From Melampsora larici-populina 98AG31 (taxonomy: Eukaryota; Basidiomycota; Pucciniomycetes; Pucciniales; Melampsoraceae), in NCBI RefSeq assembly GCF_000204055.1, contig NW_006768786.1, positions 608,873-672,872 on the forward strand: a DNA stretch of 64,000 bases, read 5' to 3'. Numbering within the stretch: position 1 is the stretch's first letter; every line of letters begins with the position of its first letter. Positions 1 through 11,513 of this stretch are shown here, one piece after another. Position numbers and translations under genes: made by a program. The notes beneath the pieces were generated by a model, which worked only from the letters and a program-made list of their open reading frames with translations, did not search any database and was not told the DNA's origin.

Positions 1-388
1 ACTTCTGAAAACGCTTTTGATCAGAATTTGCACATTGCCTATGTCCTCAAAAATATATTTGAATACCGATGAACAGGGAGGCGGTACAATGGTCTTCCGT
101 CGTTTACCCATGATTGTCTACCCGGCTCTCGGTACCCAGCGTCTCGGGAAGTGATGCATAGAGAAAAGTCCAAACGTCTTGCAGCTCTGAGTCTGGGTCA
201 GTCATCAAAGATCATCTCAAGATCAGTGCTTTCAGAAGTAAAATCAGATTGAACAAGGACAGAAACAATTCATTCGGATCCAGGTCTATCGAATGCATCA
301 ATGGATGGACAAGAAAGGGAAGAAAGACCATGGCAGATGGCACGACATCAGATGGTTGACCAAGAGATGGAATTAGAAGATACTAGTA

Positions 389-1675
389 ATGATGATTATC
401 CAAGGATCAAAAACATCAAAAAAATCTTTGATCAGTCTCCTAATAATAAGTTTGTTTCGATGGTTATTAAATTATTCTTCAATTGCTTGGTCAAATGAAA
501 CTTGGAGAATTGGGTCCGATAGGATTGATTGGGATCATCAAATCATACATGTTACTGGTGGCTCCGATGGTTTAGGTAGAGTAATTACTGAAACTTTGGC
601 TATTAAGAATATGAGGTTTTTTTGGGATATTAGACCTCTTACTGCAAATCCATCTGACTCAGGTTAGCTTTTTTTGGTTATGGACTCACTATTATTCAAA
701 TCAAGCTTGTCATTGACTTTGGTTGTCTTTATCTCTAGATGTCCATCACTATGAGTGCGACATATCGGATGCGAAAGCTGTAGAAGCTGTAGCTGATCGA
801 GTCAAAAACGAAGTAGGAGATCCAACAATCATTATCAATAACGTTGAAGTAGCGAATGGAACATTTATCATCGATCTTAATCCTAGTGAAATTCAGCGGT
901 TTGCCACTTTGTCTTATAAACAATCTCATTGGAAATCATAACTGACAATCACGATGTACCTCTTAACCACTTTGTAGGAGCTTTGGAGTGAATATAATGG
1001 CTCATTTTCACCTCTTGAAGGCTTTCTTACCAACATTAATTGAACTAAAGAACGGATACATCGTCAGTACGATTTCTATTGTGAATCTTGATATCATCAC
1101 TAAACTCATCGCGATCATCTGTTTCTACTTGTTCTTGTCATCTCAGGTCACTGTAGCTTCAATTTTAGGCACTTTTGGCGTCTGTCAAGCTTCAGATTAC
1201 TGTACTTCAAAAGCAGCTGTTTTGAGTTTACATGAATCACTTGAACTAGATTGTAGGTTCCTAAATATCCTCATTCCCACTGTATCTTTCTTTATTGAGT
1301 GAACAGAAAGATAGTAACATGAACCAAAAAAATGAATATCAGTGTTCAGGGGTTCGTGCCACTTAAGTAAGTCCAGGTAGATTGGAAACCAAAATGTTTG
1401 GACCCTGTAAGTTTTATTATTATTTAAGACCTATCGAACTATTCAACTTCCAATCCAAAAAACTAATCAAATTTTGCTAGAACTTCTCATTAAGAAGTAA
1501 GACCACAGAACCCATTTTTATTCCCACAAGTTGTACCTCATGATCTAGCCAAACTGGACATTTGAACATTAGGTTCATAAGTTTATCTGAATCATCAAAG
1601 TGTTTCCTTCTTGGTTGAAAGATTTGGCTCATTGGTTTGCTGGCTCTACTGAGGCTGTGATCGATTTCAATAAGT
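389..1675 (+). pseudogene. Decayed short-chain dehydrogenase (RDH10/SDR16C-like)
   Basis: The translation resembles membrane-associated classical short-chain dehydrogenases of the retinol dehydrogenase 10 type, which oxidise or reduce lipid alcohols with NAD(P). An N-terminal hydrophobic stretch is followed by a Rossmann motif (TGGSDGLGR), a degraded NNAG motif (NNVE) and the catalytic YxxxK (YCTSK). Credible introns lie at about 663-739, 899-977 and 1063-1146. The next segment (GVRAT, then SPGRLETKMF) carries an in-frame TAA near 1364, and the following part (FPQVVPHDLAKLD) has more stops and frame changes before the trace ends near 1675 (WLKDLAHWFAGSTEAVIDF). The family match is strong. The stops make this a pseudogene unless they are sequence errors. 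Confidence 0.75.
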
Positions 1676-2097
1676 GAAACCAGTCAGTTTTGGGGGATAA
1701 ATAGATTGTGTGTGTTTTGTGCATACCTTTTTTTCAAAAAGTAGTATGAGGCACCACAAATGGCATTAGGTGTAGTTCCTTTATAATATTTGATTGCTTA
1801 AGAATCTAAAGAATGAAGATTCCGAGCGATTTTTCAGTGTGATTCATAAGAAAGTCGATGATGTTATGAATTTGAGGGAAATTTTGAACACAAAAGTCTA
1901 GATGAAATCTCTGATTCCCTCCTAAAAAAACTCACAAGATGTGGAAAGAGAATAGTTCATCACATCACTCATAGAGTTTAGAAGTATTGGAATAGATAGA
2001 ACAGTGGGCAGTGAGAACCTTCTCTTTTATTCTTTTAATTTACACTTATTCATTTCATTGAGATAAAATCCTTTTGGAGTAAAAAATCAGTCCTACT

Positions 2098-2206
2098 CAC
2101 CGTGTCCGGGACGTTCGCTCTTCGACGAGCGCGCACGACTTCCCTTTCTGCCTCAAAGGGAGTTGGTGTGCGCTCGTTGACTAGCAAATCCTACACAGAC
2201 ACGGTG
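2098..2206. repeat. Hairpin miniature element (about 109 bp)
   Basis: The segment begins CACCGTGTC and ends GACACGGTG. Inside, GAGCGCGCAC pairs with GTGTGCGCTC around a CCCTTT/AAAGGG stem, so nearly the whole segment can fold on itself. It is more GC-rich than its surroundings. It may be a small foldback transposon. No clear target duplication was seen. Confidence 0.5.
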
Positions 2207-3200
2207 TACTAAGCATCTAAAACTGACTTTGATTCACAACTCTGGGATGTTAATTGGATATGGGTCCACATCAAACGATACAAAAATGTTTTTTTGACAA
2301 TTTCAAAGGTAATGAATCATTTCATTTTAGCCATCTTGTTTTTTGACAGAGTGGATATACATTTCATATCACCATATGCTGTTGAAACGAAAAGTACACT
2401 GGTTTTCGAATCGAATGTCTCTCTAATTTGATTACTAGTGGAGCTGTACAGTGTCCCTGGGTGGCCATACCCAGTATTGTATCTGGGCAGAGGCCTTCGG
2501 ATCACCCGTCTGTTCATTGGTACACCTTATTGAGCAGCGTGACATGGTAAAACTTTTGTATCGGTCCAAGATCTCCCTCAAGCTATTTGCGCAAGATTAT
2601 GCCAGCAAATAAAGCACAGGTTTTGAACCCCATATACCCTTATGATTTGTCTCTCAATGTCAATTGACAAGACCGAAACACAAAGCGTACCAGAGTCTTC
2701 CTATACACAATTTTGATTCAGTCTCTTACTTAGTGGTCTAGCTCGTTAGATCACTTGCTCATGATTTTAATGGTGCACTGCCTAGTTACACTTATTGTTG
2801 ATCTTAGAGGTGTGCTCAGGTTTGGCTGAACTTGCCAATTGCTAAACAACGCAGCGGCCCTCTAAGGTAGCTCGGATCAAAGCTCTGAGCTCAGATTGAA
2901 GCTGCTGAACTGGGGCAGGGAACAATTGACACACTTTCTGAAGAACAATATGCATGCCTTCTGACTGTCTCGACGTTGAGACGGTCAGTGGCAGACGCAG
3001 TGGTAATTAAAATCAGATCTCTTGGGTTCTAGAAACCCCTGCTGTGCCTCACAGTGTCCCGTCCGAAGTGTCTAGTGAAGGTTCAAACACGAACCTTACA
3101 AGTAGGCCCACCGTGCATCAGTGAGAGTCAAAAGAGCAACTGTCAATAGGTGCATTCTGAATCAAGAAGGCCTGATTGGGCTCGCCACCGCCCGATTCAT
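2207..3200. other. Gene-free stretch with LTR-like fragment
   Basis: No convincing coding exon was found. The part near 3014-3115 (starting TCTCTTGGGTTCTAGAAA) resembles 37239-37330, which lies upstream of a gag remnant, so it may be a piece of a long terminal repeat. Confidence 0.35.
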
Positions 3201-4039
3201 TCATTAGGTTGACCGTCTTGAGCTTGTTGATGCTTGCCTGCAGACAGGTCTCACCTCGCCTGCAGACCGGTTTTGGACTTGGCAGCGAAGCGGTTTGAAA
3301 TGGTCATTTGTATGGTCAAGCCTCAGACCGTCTACCACTACGGGAGCGTTTCCGGCCCTCAGACGGTCTGCGTTGCTGGTCTCAAGACCGGCCAAACCCT
3401 CCGGTGGTGTAGGAATTTAAATAAACCCAGCAATTACAAATTTGCTTCCGGTTTGTTATTTGTAGGTTTTTAAATAAAGTGAGCTGAATCCTGCTGAATC
3501 AGGATGAGCCCCGAGACCCGCCAAATCGGGGATCCCTGCGGTCCTCCCTGGCGGATTGGAGGGTTGGTCTGGCCTCCGAAGGGTCCCAGACCCGCGGGGA
3601 TAGTCGGTCCCGGGGGTCGTTCTGAGAGGCCAAAAAAAGTGATTTTCCTCAGGGAACCCGAGGAAAAATGCCTTAGGTGTTGGGGTTGAGTTCAAGACAG
3701 GTGTGTTGGTCACATTGACAACTTGAGCAATTGTAGAGTGAGCCAAGAGGACAGGAAGCATAATGATATGGAATTGGGTTGAACGAGATCCTTCAACATA
3801 TTGATTCAAGCAAAACATATTGATTCAGGCAAAACATCTTGATGAGCGGAAGAAAGAATTGATTCACACTAATTGGTGGGGGAAATGTGCAAGGGTGAAG
3901 TGATTTATAGCCCTGAAGAGTGGGGGTCCAAGTCGGTGAAAGGTTAATTAAGATGGCTTGAGTTTGTATTTGTGATTTGACGGATATTTCTCTTGAAAGG
4001 CTGTGGGCAATAAAAGGGAATGACCAAATAATACAGTTA

Positions 4040-4298
4040 TGGTATACAAATATTGTTCTGGAAATTTCCAGAAGATTTTTCCCAGAATGTCAGAAAGAAA
4101 AATTATAATGGTATCTGGCATTCTGGTGTTCTGGAAGTTTGAACCCCCCAGCAGTCCAGAATACCAGAATCCTGAGTACATGACTGTAACACCAAGTGGA
4201 ACCTTGTTCACAGAAATATAGTTTTCCAGAACACCAGAAGGGTTCTGGCGTTCTGGGAAAAACCTTCTGGAAATCTCCAGAACAATATTTGTATACCA
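4040..4298. mobile_element. TA-flanked MITE, TIR TGGTATACAAATATTG
   Basis: The element starts TGGTATACAAATATTG and ends with its exact reverse complement, flanked on both sides by TA. The inverted homology continues for about 55 bases through TTCTGGAAA and TCCAGAA repeats. It is 259 bp with no coding capacity, which fits a Tc1/mariner-type miniature element. The ends resemble those of the element at 13854-13968. Confidence 0.75.
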
Positions 4299-4325
4299 TA
4301 AGTGAAGACCAGAGGACTTTGACAG

Positions 4326-4782
4326 GCCGGCCCTGGAAAGCGCGTACAGACCCTCCTAACAAAACACACTTTTTGGGTATTTGCTTGTGCACACAACACT
4401 CCACTACTTATGGAGGTGCGCAGTAGCTCATTGTGTGCGGGAAAAGAAGTGCTATCTTATGATACCAGCCTCGAGTATTTTGGAGTGCTGGTTGAGGAGA
4501 AAAATGCAAAAAATCTAATTTTTTTGATGATCCTGGGCGGATTCCTACATACCGGGGAAGGGTCTCTACATTGGGTTTTACCCAAAACCACTGCTCCTAC
4601 TATAGTAAAAGTATATGTACTAGAAATCTACGGTCTTGTTTAACATTTTGCAGTTTTCAAAACTCAGAAAATGATCATGGCTGCATGGGAAAAGCCCAAA
4701 ACCCGACAAAAACAAAACTTGGGTACCAATTAGGAGGGTGTATTTGGGCTCTCCAGGGTCCGACTCCCACTTTGACACTGGG
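4326..4782. repeat. Possible foldback repeat
   Basis: The left side (CCCTGGAAAGC, then CCCTCCTAAC) is an imperfect reverse complement of the right side (TTAGGAGGGTG, then CTCTCCAGGG). The arms are about 35-45 bases. No duplication was identified, so this may be an old miniature element inside the larger repeat. Confidence 0.35.
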
Positions 4783-5099
4783 CTCTTGTTGAAACATATC
4801 TATCTCTTCAATAACCTCTGGGCAATGGAAAGCAAAATCAAAGTCAAGTCTTGACTCAGCAAGTTTTCCCAGAAATTGCCGGGGAATCAGGGATCCCCAT
4901 TAATTCCCCGTAACCTGGTGATTCCCGTTGGGGGTCAGGGTCCGGGAGTTGTTCTGGAGCTCAGAGGATACAAATCCTTGGGGAACGGTGAGGTTGGTTG
5001 CCGTTCTGACTTTCAAAAAGAAGTCGGGGAGCCGGGCAGCTCAATCCCCGGCATTTGGAGGTTGGGCTCATCCTGACTGCTGAATCTAATCAGTGTATG

Positions 5100-5767
5100 T
5101 ATTAGGAGTTGACTGAACATTACATTTTTGATGAGCTTATTAGCCTACACTTAACAAGAATGTTGAAAGCAAAATCACCAATTTAGTAGAAACAACTGTA
5201 AAAGAATCCATAGCTAATCATCTTGCCAAAATCAAAAACATTGAATGTATCAGTAGCAAAAACAACTGATGTTCTTGTATCACCGGATCATCTATGACAC
5301 CTATTCAAGAAATAGTCAAAAAAATTCAACTTTACCATTACATATTTTGATAACATCAAAGAGACATAAAAAGAATTGTCAACTCAAGTAGTGATGAAGG
5401 TACAGTTCTATACAAAAATTTAATTGAGATTAGCAGAGAAGTTGCAGAGGAAGGAGAAGATGATAAATGAGAAAGAATTGATCCAATCGATTTAAGATTA
5501 ATGGGGAAATGGATTGGTTATATTAATCATTGGAAAGTGGCTAGTAAGGAGCTTGAGCTTGAGAAACTTCAGGTTGAAATAATGGGTTCATGCAATCAAT
5601 GGGTTCCTTTGAGTCTTTTTTATATCAACAGTATGGAAACTCCTCAAACCAGTTTTTGGGGGTCTCAAATTAAATTCCCTACAACTAAATCTGAAATCCC
5701 CCCCGAAAGCACTGAAACTTGTAAAAGAGTTTCAGCCTTTTGGCGGGAGGATACCAGATTTAGCTAG
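5100..5767 (+). other. Unrecognised possible coding remnant
   Basis: A frame that is open in pieces (5501-5767 is uninterrupted, 88 codons) is preceded by amino-acid-like, Lys/Glu-rich sequence broken by stops. No domain is recognised. The position among repeats suggests a degraded transposon gene, but that is inference only. Confidence 0.2.
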
Positions 5768-6370
5768 AGCTCGAATCTGACTCACTTTCTAAGGTGTAGT
5801 CACGAGGATGGCTTGGGGTTTTCACTTCTGGCTGAACAAGCCCCTTCTATTTATACTTTTTCACTCCCCCTATAACCTGTTTCTGTGGTATCCCCTACCG
5901 TTTTTCTTTGTTCCCCTTTGGCGTGTTTATATGTGCTGCTATCTTTTGTTTATTTCCGATCGATCACCAACTGAGCTTTTGCTTTTAAATCCCCGGATTA
6001 AGCATCACAAACTATTCAAAGCCATCAATTGTCAGACAAAATCTTTTTACATTGTCTTTGTGTGACAATATACATCTATGTCATGATGTAAACGCAATCT
6101 GAAGTGAGTGCATTTGATCTGATCCAATCATTGAATTAGGTATCGTAATTTACTGAATCAAAAACACTCAATATCAGAAGGAATTTTTGTACATTGTTTC
6201 TATGATACTCCACTAAGTCATGGTATAAAACCAATGTGACCTGTCCACTTTTGATCAAGTCAAATTCTCAAATTATGCACGTAACTTATCCATAAAGACT
6301 CACCATCAAATTCAATATTTGGATATGTCTTTGAGTAAAAATAATTACTATGTCTCATCGTCCTCTACAT

Positions 6371-6644
6371 TTACGGTACTCAAAGCTGTGCATAGTTTCG
6401 TGTGTATAGTTTTTTTGGCCCGAATATACTTTTTTTTGCAACTATACACAACCTGGGCAAAGTATATTTTGGTTGTCAGTTTAGCCACCAGCATCTGATC
6501 AACGAACGCAGATATACATATGGGGTCCTCAAAGCTATGTAGTTTTTTTTGCCCAAATATACTTTTTTTCCCCGCCAAAAAAAAAGTATATTTGGGCAAA
6601 AAAAACTATTCACACAAAACTATACACAGCTTTGAGTACCGTAA
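6371..6644. mobile_element. TA-flanked MITE, TIR ACGGTACTCAAAGC
   Basis: The left end TTACGGTACTCAAAGC pairs exactly with the right end GCTTTGAGTACCGTAA, and the arms continue imperfectly for about 70 bases with long A and T runs (AGTATATTTGGGC and GCCCGAATATACT). TA flanks both ends. There is no coding capacity. The terminal motif is shared with 7781-8042, so this is one copy of a family. Confidence 0.75.
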
Positions 6645-7780
6645 TTAATTAGTCCTTTTGTACTATATCCTCTGGGTATGACATTTCTGTTTAACAAAAG
6701 TAGTTCACATCATCAAGAGTCCTACTTGAGTTGCACAATTTGATGCTTTTCCTTATCTGTCTAACAAGAAGTCTCCATTTTGATTAACACTCGCTGTCAT
6801 TTTATATGCAGGTTATCCATCCTTGACATCTATACTACCTGTCCTCATCCGGGTGTTGCATTTCATGCTAGAACAATGCTACACAAGAAAATTCTCTATA
6901 TTGAAGCTGTGGAATTTTTTTCAAATGCACTCATCACAAACTTGGTCGGTCTTGGTCGCAACCAACTGATTTTTTGTTTCATTTTCATTTGACTATGTAC
7001 GGCACTTTTTGATGAAGATATAACAACTTTTGATCCCATCCCTATGTTCTTCGCTTTCTTTATCCGGCAAAAGTAAAGTTTTCTTTCCAATGCCCAAGTT
7101 TCATTTTCATCCTGGGAATTGTGAATCATTGAGTTCATCTGTCGCAAACATAGTCTCCCCCATATAATACCAATTGCCCTTCAAGGTTATCATTTGCCCC
7201 TTCAATTAAAGCAGTTTCAGATCGTTTGTTGTGAACACAATTTTGAAGATGTTAACCGTTGTACATTCACCTGAAGTTTATTCTCATCATCCTGACTCTG
7301 CCCTAAAGGAAGACTTGATCCACATTTTTGGCCATCTTCTGTCCAAATTCAGCCACCGTACGCTTTACTTTACACATGTCAGTGTGGCACAATCCCAAAC
7401 TCAGAACTGAATGTCAAATACAACTTTGTCATTTACGCAAATTACAACAGGAAGATAGAAGTCGCAATTCATAAAAGTGCGCGCATTTTCAATCCATGTA
7501 GGCATATGGAAGGAAGAAACATGTGTTGCTTAAAAGGTGCTCTTTGCTCATCAGACACAATCATTTGTTGCGTTAACGTTGAATCAGCGTCCAAGATGGA
7601 GCCTGTGGCTGTGAGTCTTGCAGTCAATTTGCAAACCCCATTTTTGTTGTGAGGTGAACATGGGATATCTGTTGCGGAATTGGGGTTTTTGATACCTATG
7701 GCAGGCTTGCCCGCGTGAGCTCTAGTTCATATTATAATGTGATGTTAATTTCATTTTACATGAATATATTCTTTAGTAAT
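6645..7780. other. Gene-free stretch between two related MITEs
   Basis: Only short unrelated open frames are present. No domain, RNA gene or clear repeat was recognised. Confidence 0.4.
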
Positions 7781-8042
7781 TAGGGTACTCAAAGCAAGTA
7801 TGTACATGTACATAATTTTTGCTACATACTTTTTAGGTGGAGAAAACATGACCAAAAGTATATTTTTATTTTTCCCCCACCAAAAAAAAGTATGTAGCAC
7901 AAAGTATGTACATGTACAGTCCCCTCCAAGTGGTTTACGTAATCATTCAAGTTCTGCAGCGGCGGGGCCGGGGCCTGTCGCGAACCTGATGATTACAAAT
8001 CCTAGGTGTGGGGACGTGTACATACTTGCTTTGAGTACCGTA
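7781..8042. mobile_element. TA-flanked MITE, second copy of the GTACTCAAAGC family
   Basis: The left end (TAGGGTACTCAAAGCAAGTA) is an inverted match to the right end (TACTTGCTTTGAGTACCGTA), with TA on each side. The interior has internal palindromes (CATGTACA, and AAAAAAAGTATGTAGC against GCTACATACTTTTT). It shares only its termini with 6371-6644, which is typical of non-autonomous families mobilised by one transposase. Confidence 0.7.
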
Positions 8043-8825
8043 AATGATCCAAAAGTTCTAAGAATCATTAAAATTGACAAACTTGTGTATATATTCTTAC
8101 ATCACATATGTATATATTCATAATCAATGGTATATATATTGAGCAAACAAGGAACTAAGACAAAGAAACAGAAGTACAATGATGTATTTATCTAAGGCTT
8201 TGACATGTAGATGGCAATTAAGACAATGACTAACAACTTTGTAGACATCTGAAGGACCTGATTCATTGAGGGTGTGAGCTGTAACTTTTTGACTTGCCAT
8301 TTAAACAAACAGAATAACTTTTTAGGATTTGTAACAGAGTAGTAAATCAGATAAACAAAAGCAAGGTTTATTACAAACTTAGCAAAGTCCAATTGTGCTT
8401 TGGATCTTACAAGGATGAGTCCTTCCCAGACATGAGGGACTTATGGGCTTGGTTTGATTTTTGGTGTGGTGAGTTTTCAAATTTAGTAGGGGAAAACTTC
8501 ACCACACCACCCATCAAAATGTAGATTATGGTCCAACACCAAAAGCAGAGGTTTGAATCTCCTGCTTCCTCTGCAGAGATCACTCTCTTCAGATTTCTCA
8601 AAAAAAATGAGACAAAAGTTTTCATTGAGACAAGAACAACATCTTCAAAAATTGATGTGCTTTCAAGCTACAGTCAGTGAGAATAGATGAGAATTGAGGT
8701 CTCAATGAAAACTTTGATGGACATCAAGATGTCAGGTAGAGTGGTTAATTGGATCGAGAGAGAATCAGTCTCTCCATCCAACTACCTAGTTCAAACGCAT
8801 TTGTTCAAAATCAAAACGGAAAGAA
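8043..8825. other. Gene-free stretch with a short hairpin
   Basis: Near 8451-8521 a TTTTGGTGTGGTGA arm pairs with TCACCACACCA, giving a hairpin of about 70 bases. Otherwise no gene was recognised upstream of the broken DUF6589 gene. Confidence 0.3.
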
Positions 8826-11400
8826 ATGGAGGAAAACAGAGAATTTCAATTGAATCAAGTCCCTCTACCTCCAATGAACAATCATATCATTGAAATCTGC
8901 GAGCTGATAAAAAAACTGGGTTTGACACCAAAGTTCATATATAACTTCCTTACAAACAACATGATAGTGGTGAGGGAACACAGAGGGAAATGGGGAACAG
9001 AGGCTGGCTGGAGTTTGACAAAGCAGCTGTTCCTGAGGATTGGGCATCTGGTAAAGTCCGACAAGCACAGCGGGGAGACACAATGGTCTCATGATTTCAT
9101 TCTGAATGAAGTAAGATTGAGGTAGCTTTTTTTGTTGGCTTCATGAACCAAATCTGATCCACTTTTGCTTCCCTTGATCCTCTGCATCCTCCGCAGGCCA
9201 AAGAGATTGTCATCTGTGAAGATCTCCCAAGAACCTCTGACCAGCCTATACTACCACGCACAGAATATTACACATGATTTTTTTGATGAAGAATCTGGTA
9301 AAATGTGTATGGGTCTGGTACAAAAGCACATGAGATTCTTCCATGACCTGATCAAAGCAAAACTCTTGGATGCAAAGAAGACTTGTGATGCTTGCCATCC
9401 AGACAGAGTAGAAAAAGAAAACACAGAGAAGATGGATTGGAGAAAGCTGAAGAGGAACAGGTGAAGAGGAAAATGGTAAAGAAAAGACCAAATTTGTAGG
9501 CGGGATTGGTGGAGATGTTAACCTGAAAAAATCAGCCAATGCACCAACAAATATTGAAGATCATTGATTGAAAGAAGTAAGTGCTTCTGTAATTAGAGAA
9601 GCTGTAGCAGTGGTCCCAGATCCTATACTGATGTATAACCTGGACTGTGATTTTGTCATCAGGTCCCCTCAACAATATGTTCTGTGATTGGATTTGTTTG
9701 TAATAGAAAACATTCAGCTATGCAACTGCAGAATTTATTGACATTTATTGCATGCGGAGTTTCCTAGAAGATCAACAGCTTTTTACATTTCTTAGGATTA
9801 ACACTCTCTTGAAAAGCAGCAAACAACACCATGGACACTCTTAAAACATTGACTGAAAAAAAAACAAAAGTGCAGCTGCAAGATCATACAATATCAGGCC
9901 TTTATTATGTATAGATAATATTGGTATTGAAGCTTCTGTGCACAACGGTAATGTAGACTTAACAAAGAAAACACTACATGGGACTTGGGGTTATATGAAT
10001 GTACCACCAGATCATTTAACAAAGTATTTTTCCACTGAAGATGTCAGTCTCAAGATGTTTTACAATGCAATGGAGCGTAGTAAAGCTCAGCCTCTCAACA
10101 TACATTACCTCTTGCCAACTGATGCAGAGGAAGTACATTTTGAATTAGTTAGAAAATCACAATTAGTTAATGCATTACTTGATATAGTCCTCAAGAAAGA
10201 TTCTCCAGATTATAGCTATGGTAAAGCTAATCTTGAATCATCATCACCACCTGTGGATCCTATTCAAATGTATGGGCCAGAAATTTACATGCTCAAATTG
10301 ATGACTGCTTCCAAAAATTCGCCAACCGGCATGGGACAAGTTATTGAACAACTTATTGCACAGCTTGGTTTAGATCCAAAGGATTTTGCATCACATGTGA
10401 AACAGGTAGAAGGGGATCTAGGAACTGTTAGAAACTTTGCTTCTGCTGAACACAAAAGGTTTCCAGCGGGACATCCTGAAGAAAGCCTACGGAATATGAT
10501 GCAGTGTCTTGCCGGTTCTCATACTATGTGGAATATGACTAGTGGGATAGTTAGTCACTATATGGGAAATTCAGAAGACTCTCAAGATTCTGGTGTAACT
10601 AGATGTGCTGCAAGCTTAGGAATGGAGGCAGATGAGCTGTTTGATAAGAAGGACTTTGGATTATTGATGACAGTGGTGCACAAGATTCATTCATCAACAC
10701 TGGCTTTTTTGCTCAAGTTTGTCAAGTTTTTCTGAATCTGATTCATCCCCAAAATGTTTATCTCTTTGTTTTTTCTGCGTAGGGAATTTATAACTTCAAA
10801 AGGGAACAATTTTGATATCACCCATCCTGGTGTAGCTCAAGCATTGGGTGACGAAGTTTATGATAACTTTTTCACCGGTCAAAGCATTTGCAATGCTGAA
10901 GAGGCTGACAATGGTGCACTTTACAACTTACGCCTAAGACTACGTGATTTTGCTACTGTGGTTGAAGCTGATAAAGCCATGTGAGCTGGTGATATTGGAC
11001 GTCTAATGTCTATTTGGAAGAGATGGGCTATCCTGGCTCAAGGTATCAAGAGACTTTCTGCATACGCTATCCATCTTCCTAAATATATACTGGTGTTAGA
11101 AGGATACTTACCTAAAGGAGTTTCAAGAGTTGTCAAGCACTGTTTACTCTTGCCTACTGGTCAAGAAGGTCACTGTGTTGCAAAGGATTTCTATCTTGAA
11201 ACACAGAATTTTTGGATCTAAGATGTATGACTATATCCACACCATTTTCCTGTCCCCTAAACTGTTACTGCATAGGTCTCTGACTTTGCCTCACAGAAAT
11301 CTGGTCTATTGTTGTTGCCTGATCAGAGCCGGAGTTGGCTCAGAGGAGATGGTATGTTTTGTGGCATGCTTAGGGGAACGTCAGACGGGGCAGCCATATG
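8826..11400 (+). pseudogene. Broken DUF6589-family gene
   Basis: Three parts of a DUF6589 protein (a large basidiomycete family of unknown function, often in repeat-like copies) are in order. The N-terminal part is at 8826-9122 (IKKLGLTPK, WGTEAGW). A middle part at 9197-9460 and 9680-9900 carries the conserved IACGVSRR and LLCIDNI blocks. The DUF6589 core is at 9938-11220 (HGTWGYM, DVSLKMFYNAMERSK, EGDLGTV, LAGSHTMWN, DFYLETQNFW). An intron fits at about 10714-10782. Frame breaks lie near 9270 and in the A-run near 9858, and an in-frame TGA is at 10981, so the copy is not functional as read. Codon use and the many close paralogues expected for this family favour a repeat-derived gene. Confidence 0.75.
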
Positions 11401-11513
11401 GACAACATCTGTGTTAGATCAGGTCAGAATCTTTCTTGGTATATGATCAAGTTTATATGACTGAGCTTTTTGGGCTTTCCACACTCTCCAGGAATCCACC
11501 ATTGTGAATGTCT

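Larger units (their letters stand above)
3420..5095. repeat. Dispersed repeat with imperfect inverted ends
   Basis: Bases 3425-3505 (CAATTACAAATTTGCTTCCGG through GTGAGCTGAAT and GATGAGCCCCG) recur at 42770-42814 and 45575-45615, where a MULE splits the copy. The GC-rich left part (3481-3660) matches, in reverse complement and imperfectly, 5030-5095 (GGCTCATCCTGACTGCTGAAT), suggesting an old element bounded by inverted repeats. It has accumulated younger miniature elements inside. Open frames here are short and have no recognisable domain. Confidence 0.45.

Noticed and set aside
2735..2800. tRNA-like string (GGTCTAGCTCGTTAGATCACTTGC)
   Set aside because: The D-arm resembles a tRNA, but no acceptor stem or T-arm could be formed around it.
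3204..3818. Several overlapping open frames on both strands in GC-rich sequence
   Set aside because: They lie in a dispersed repeat and show no domain. GC-rich repeats lengthen random open frames.
6348..6599. Minus-strand 83-codon frame
   Set aside because: It is entirely inside a MITE with inverted ends.
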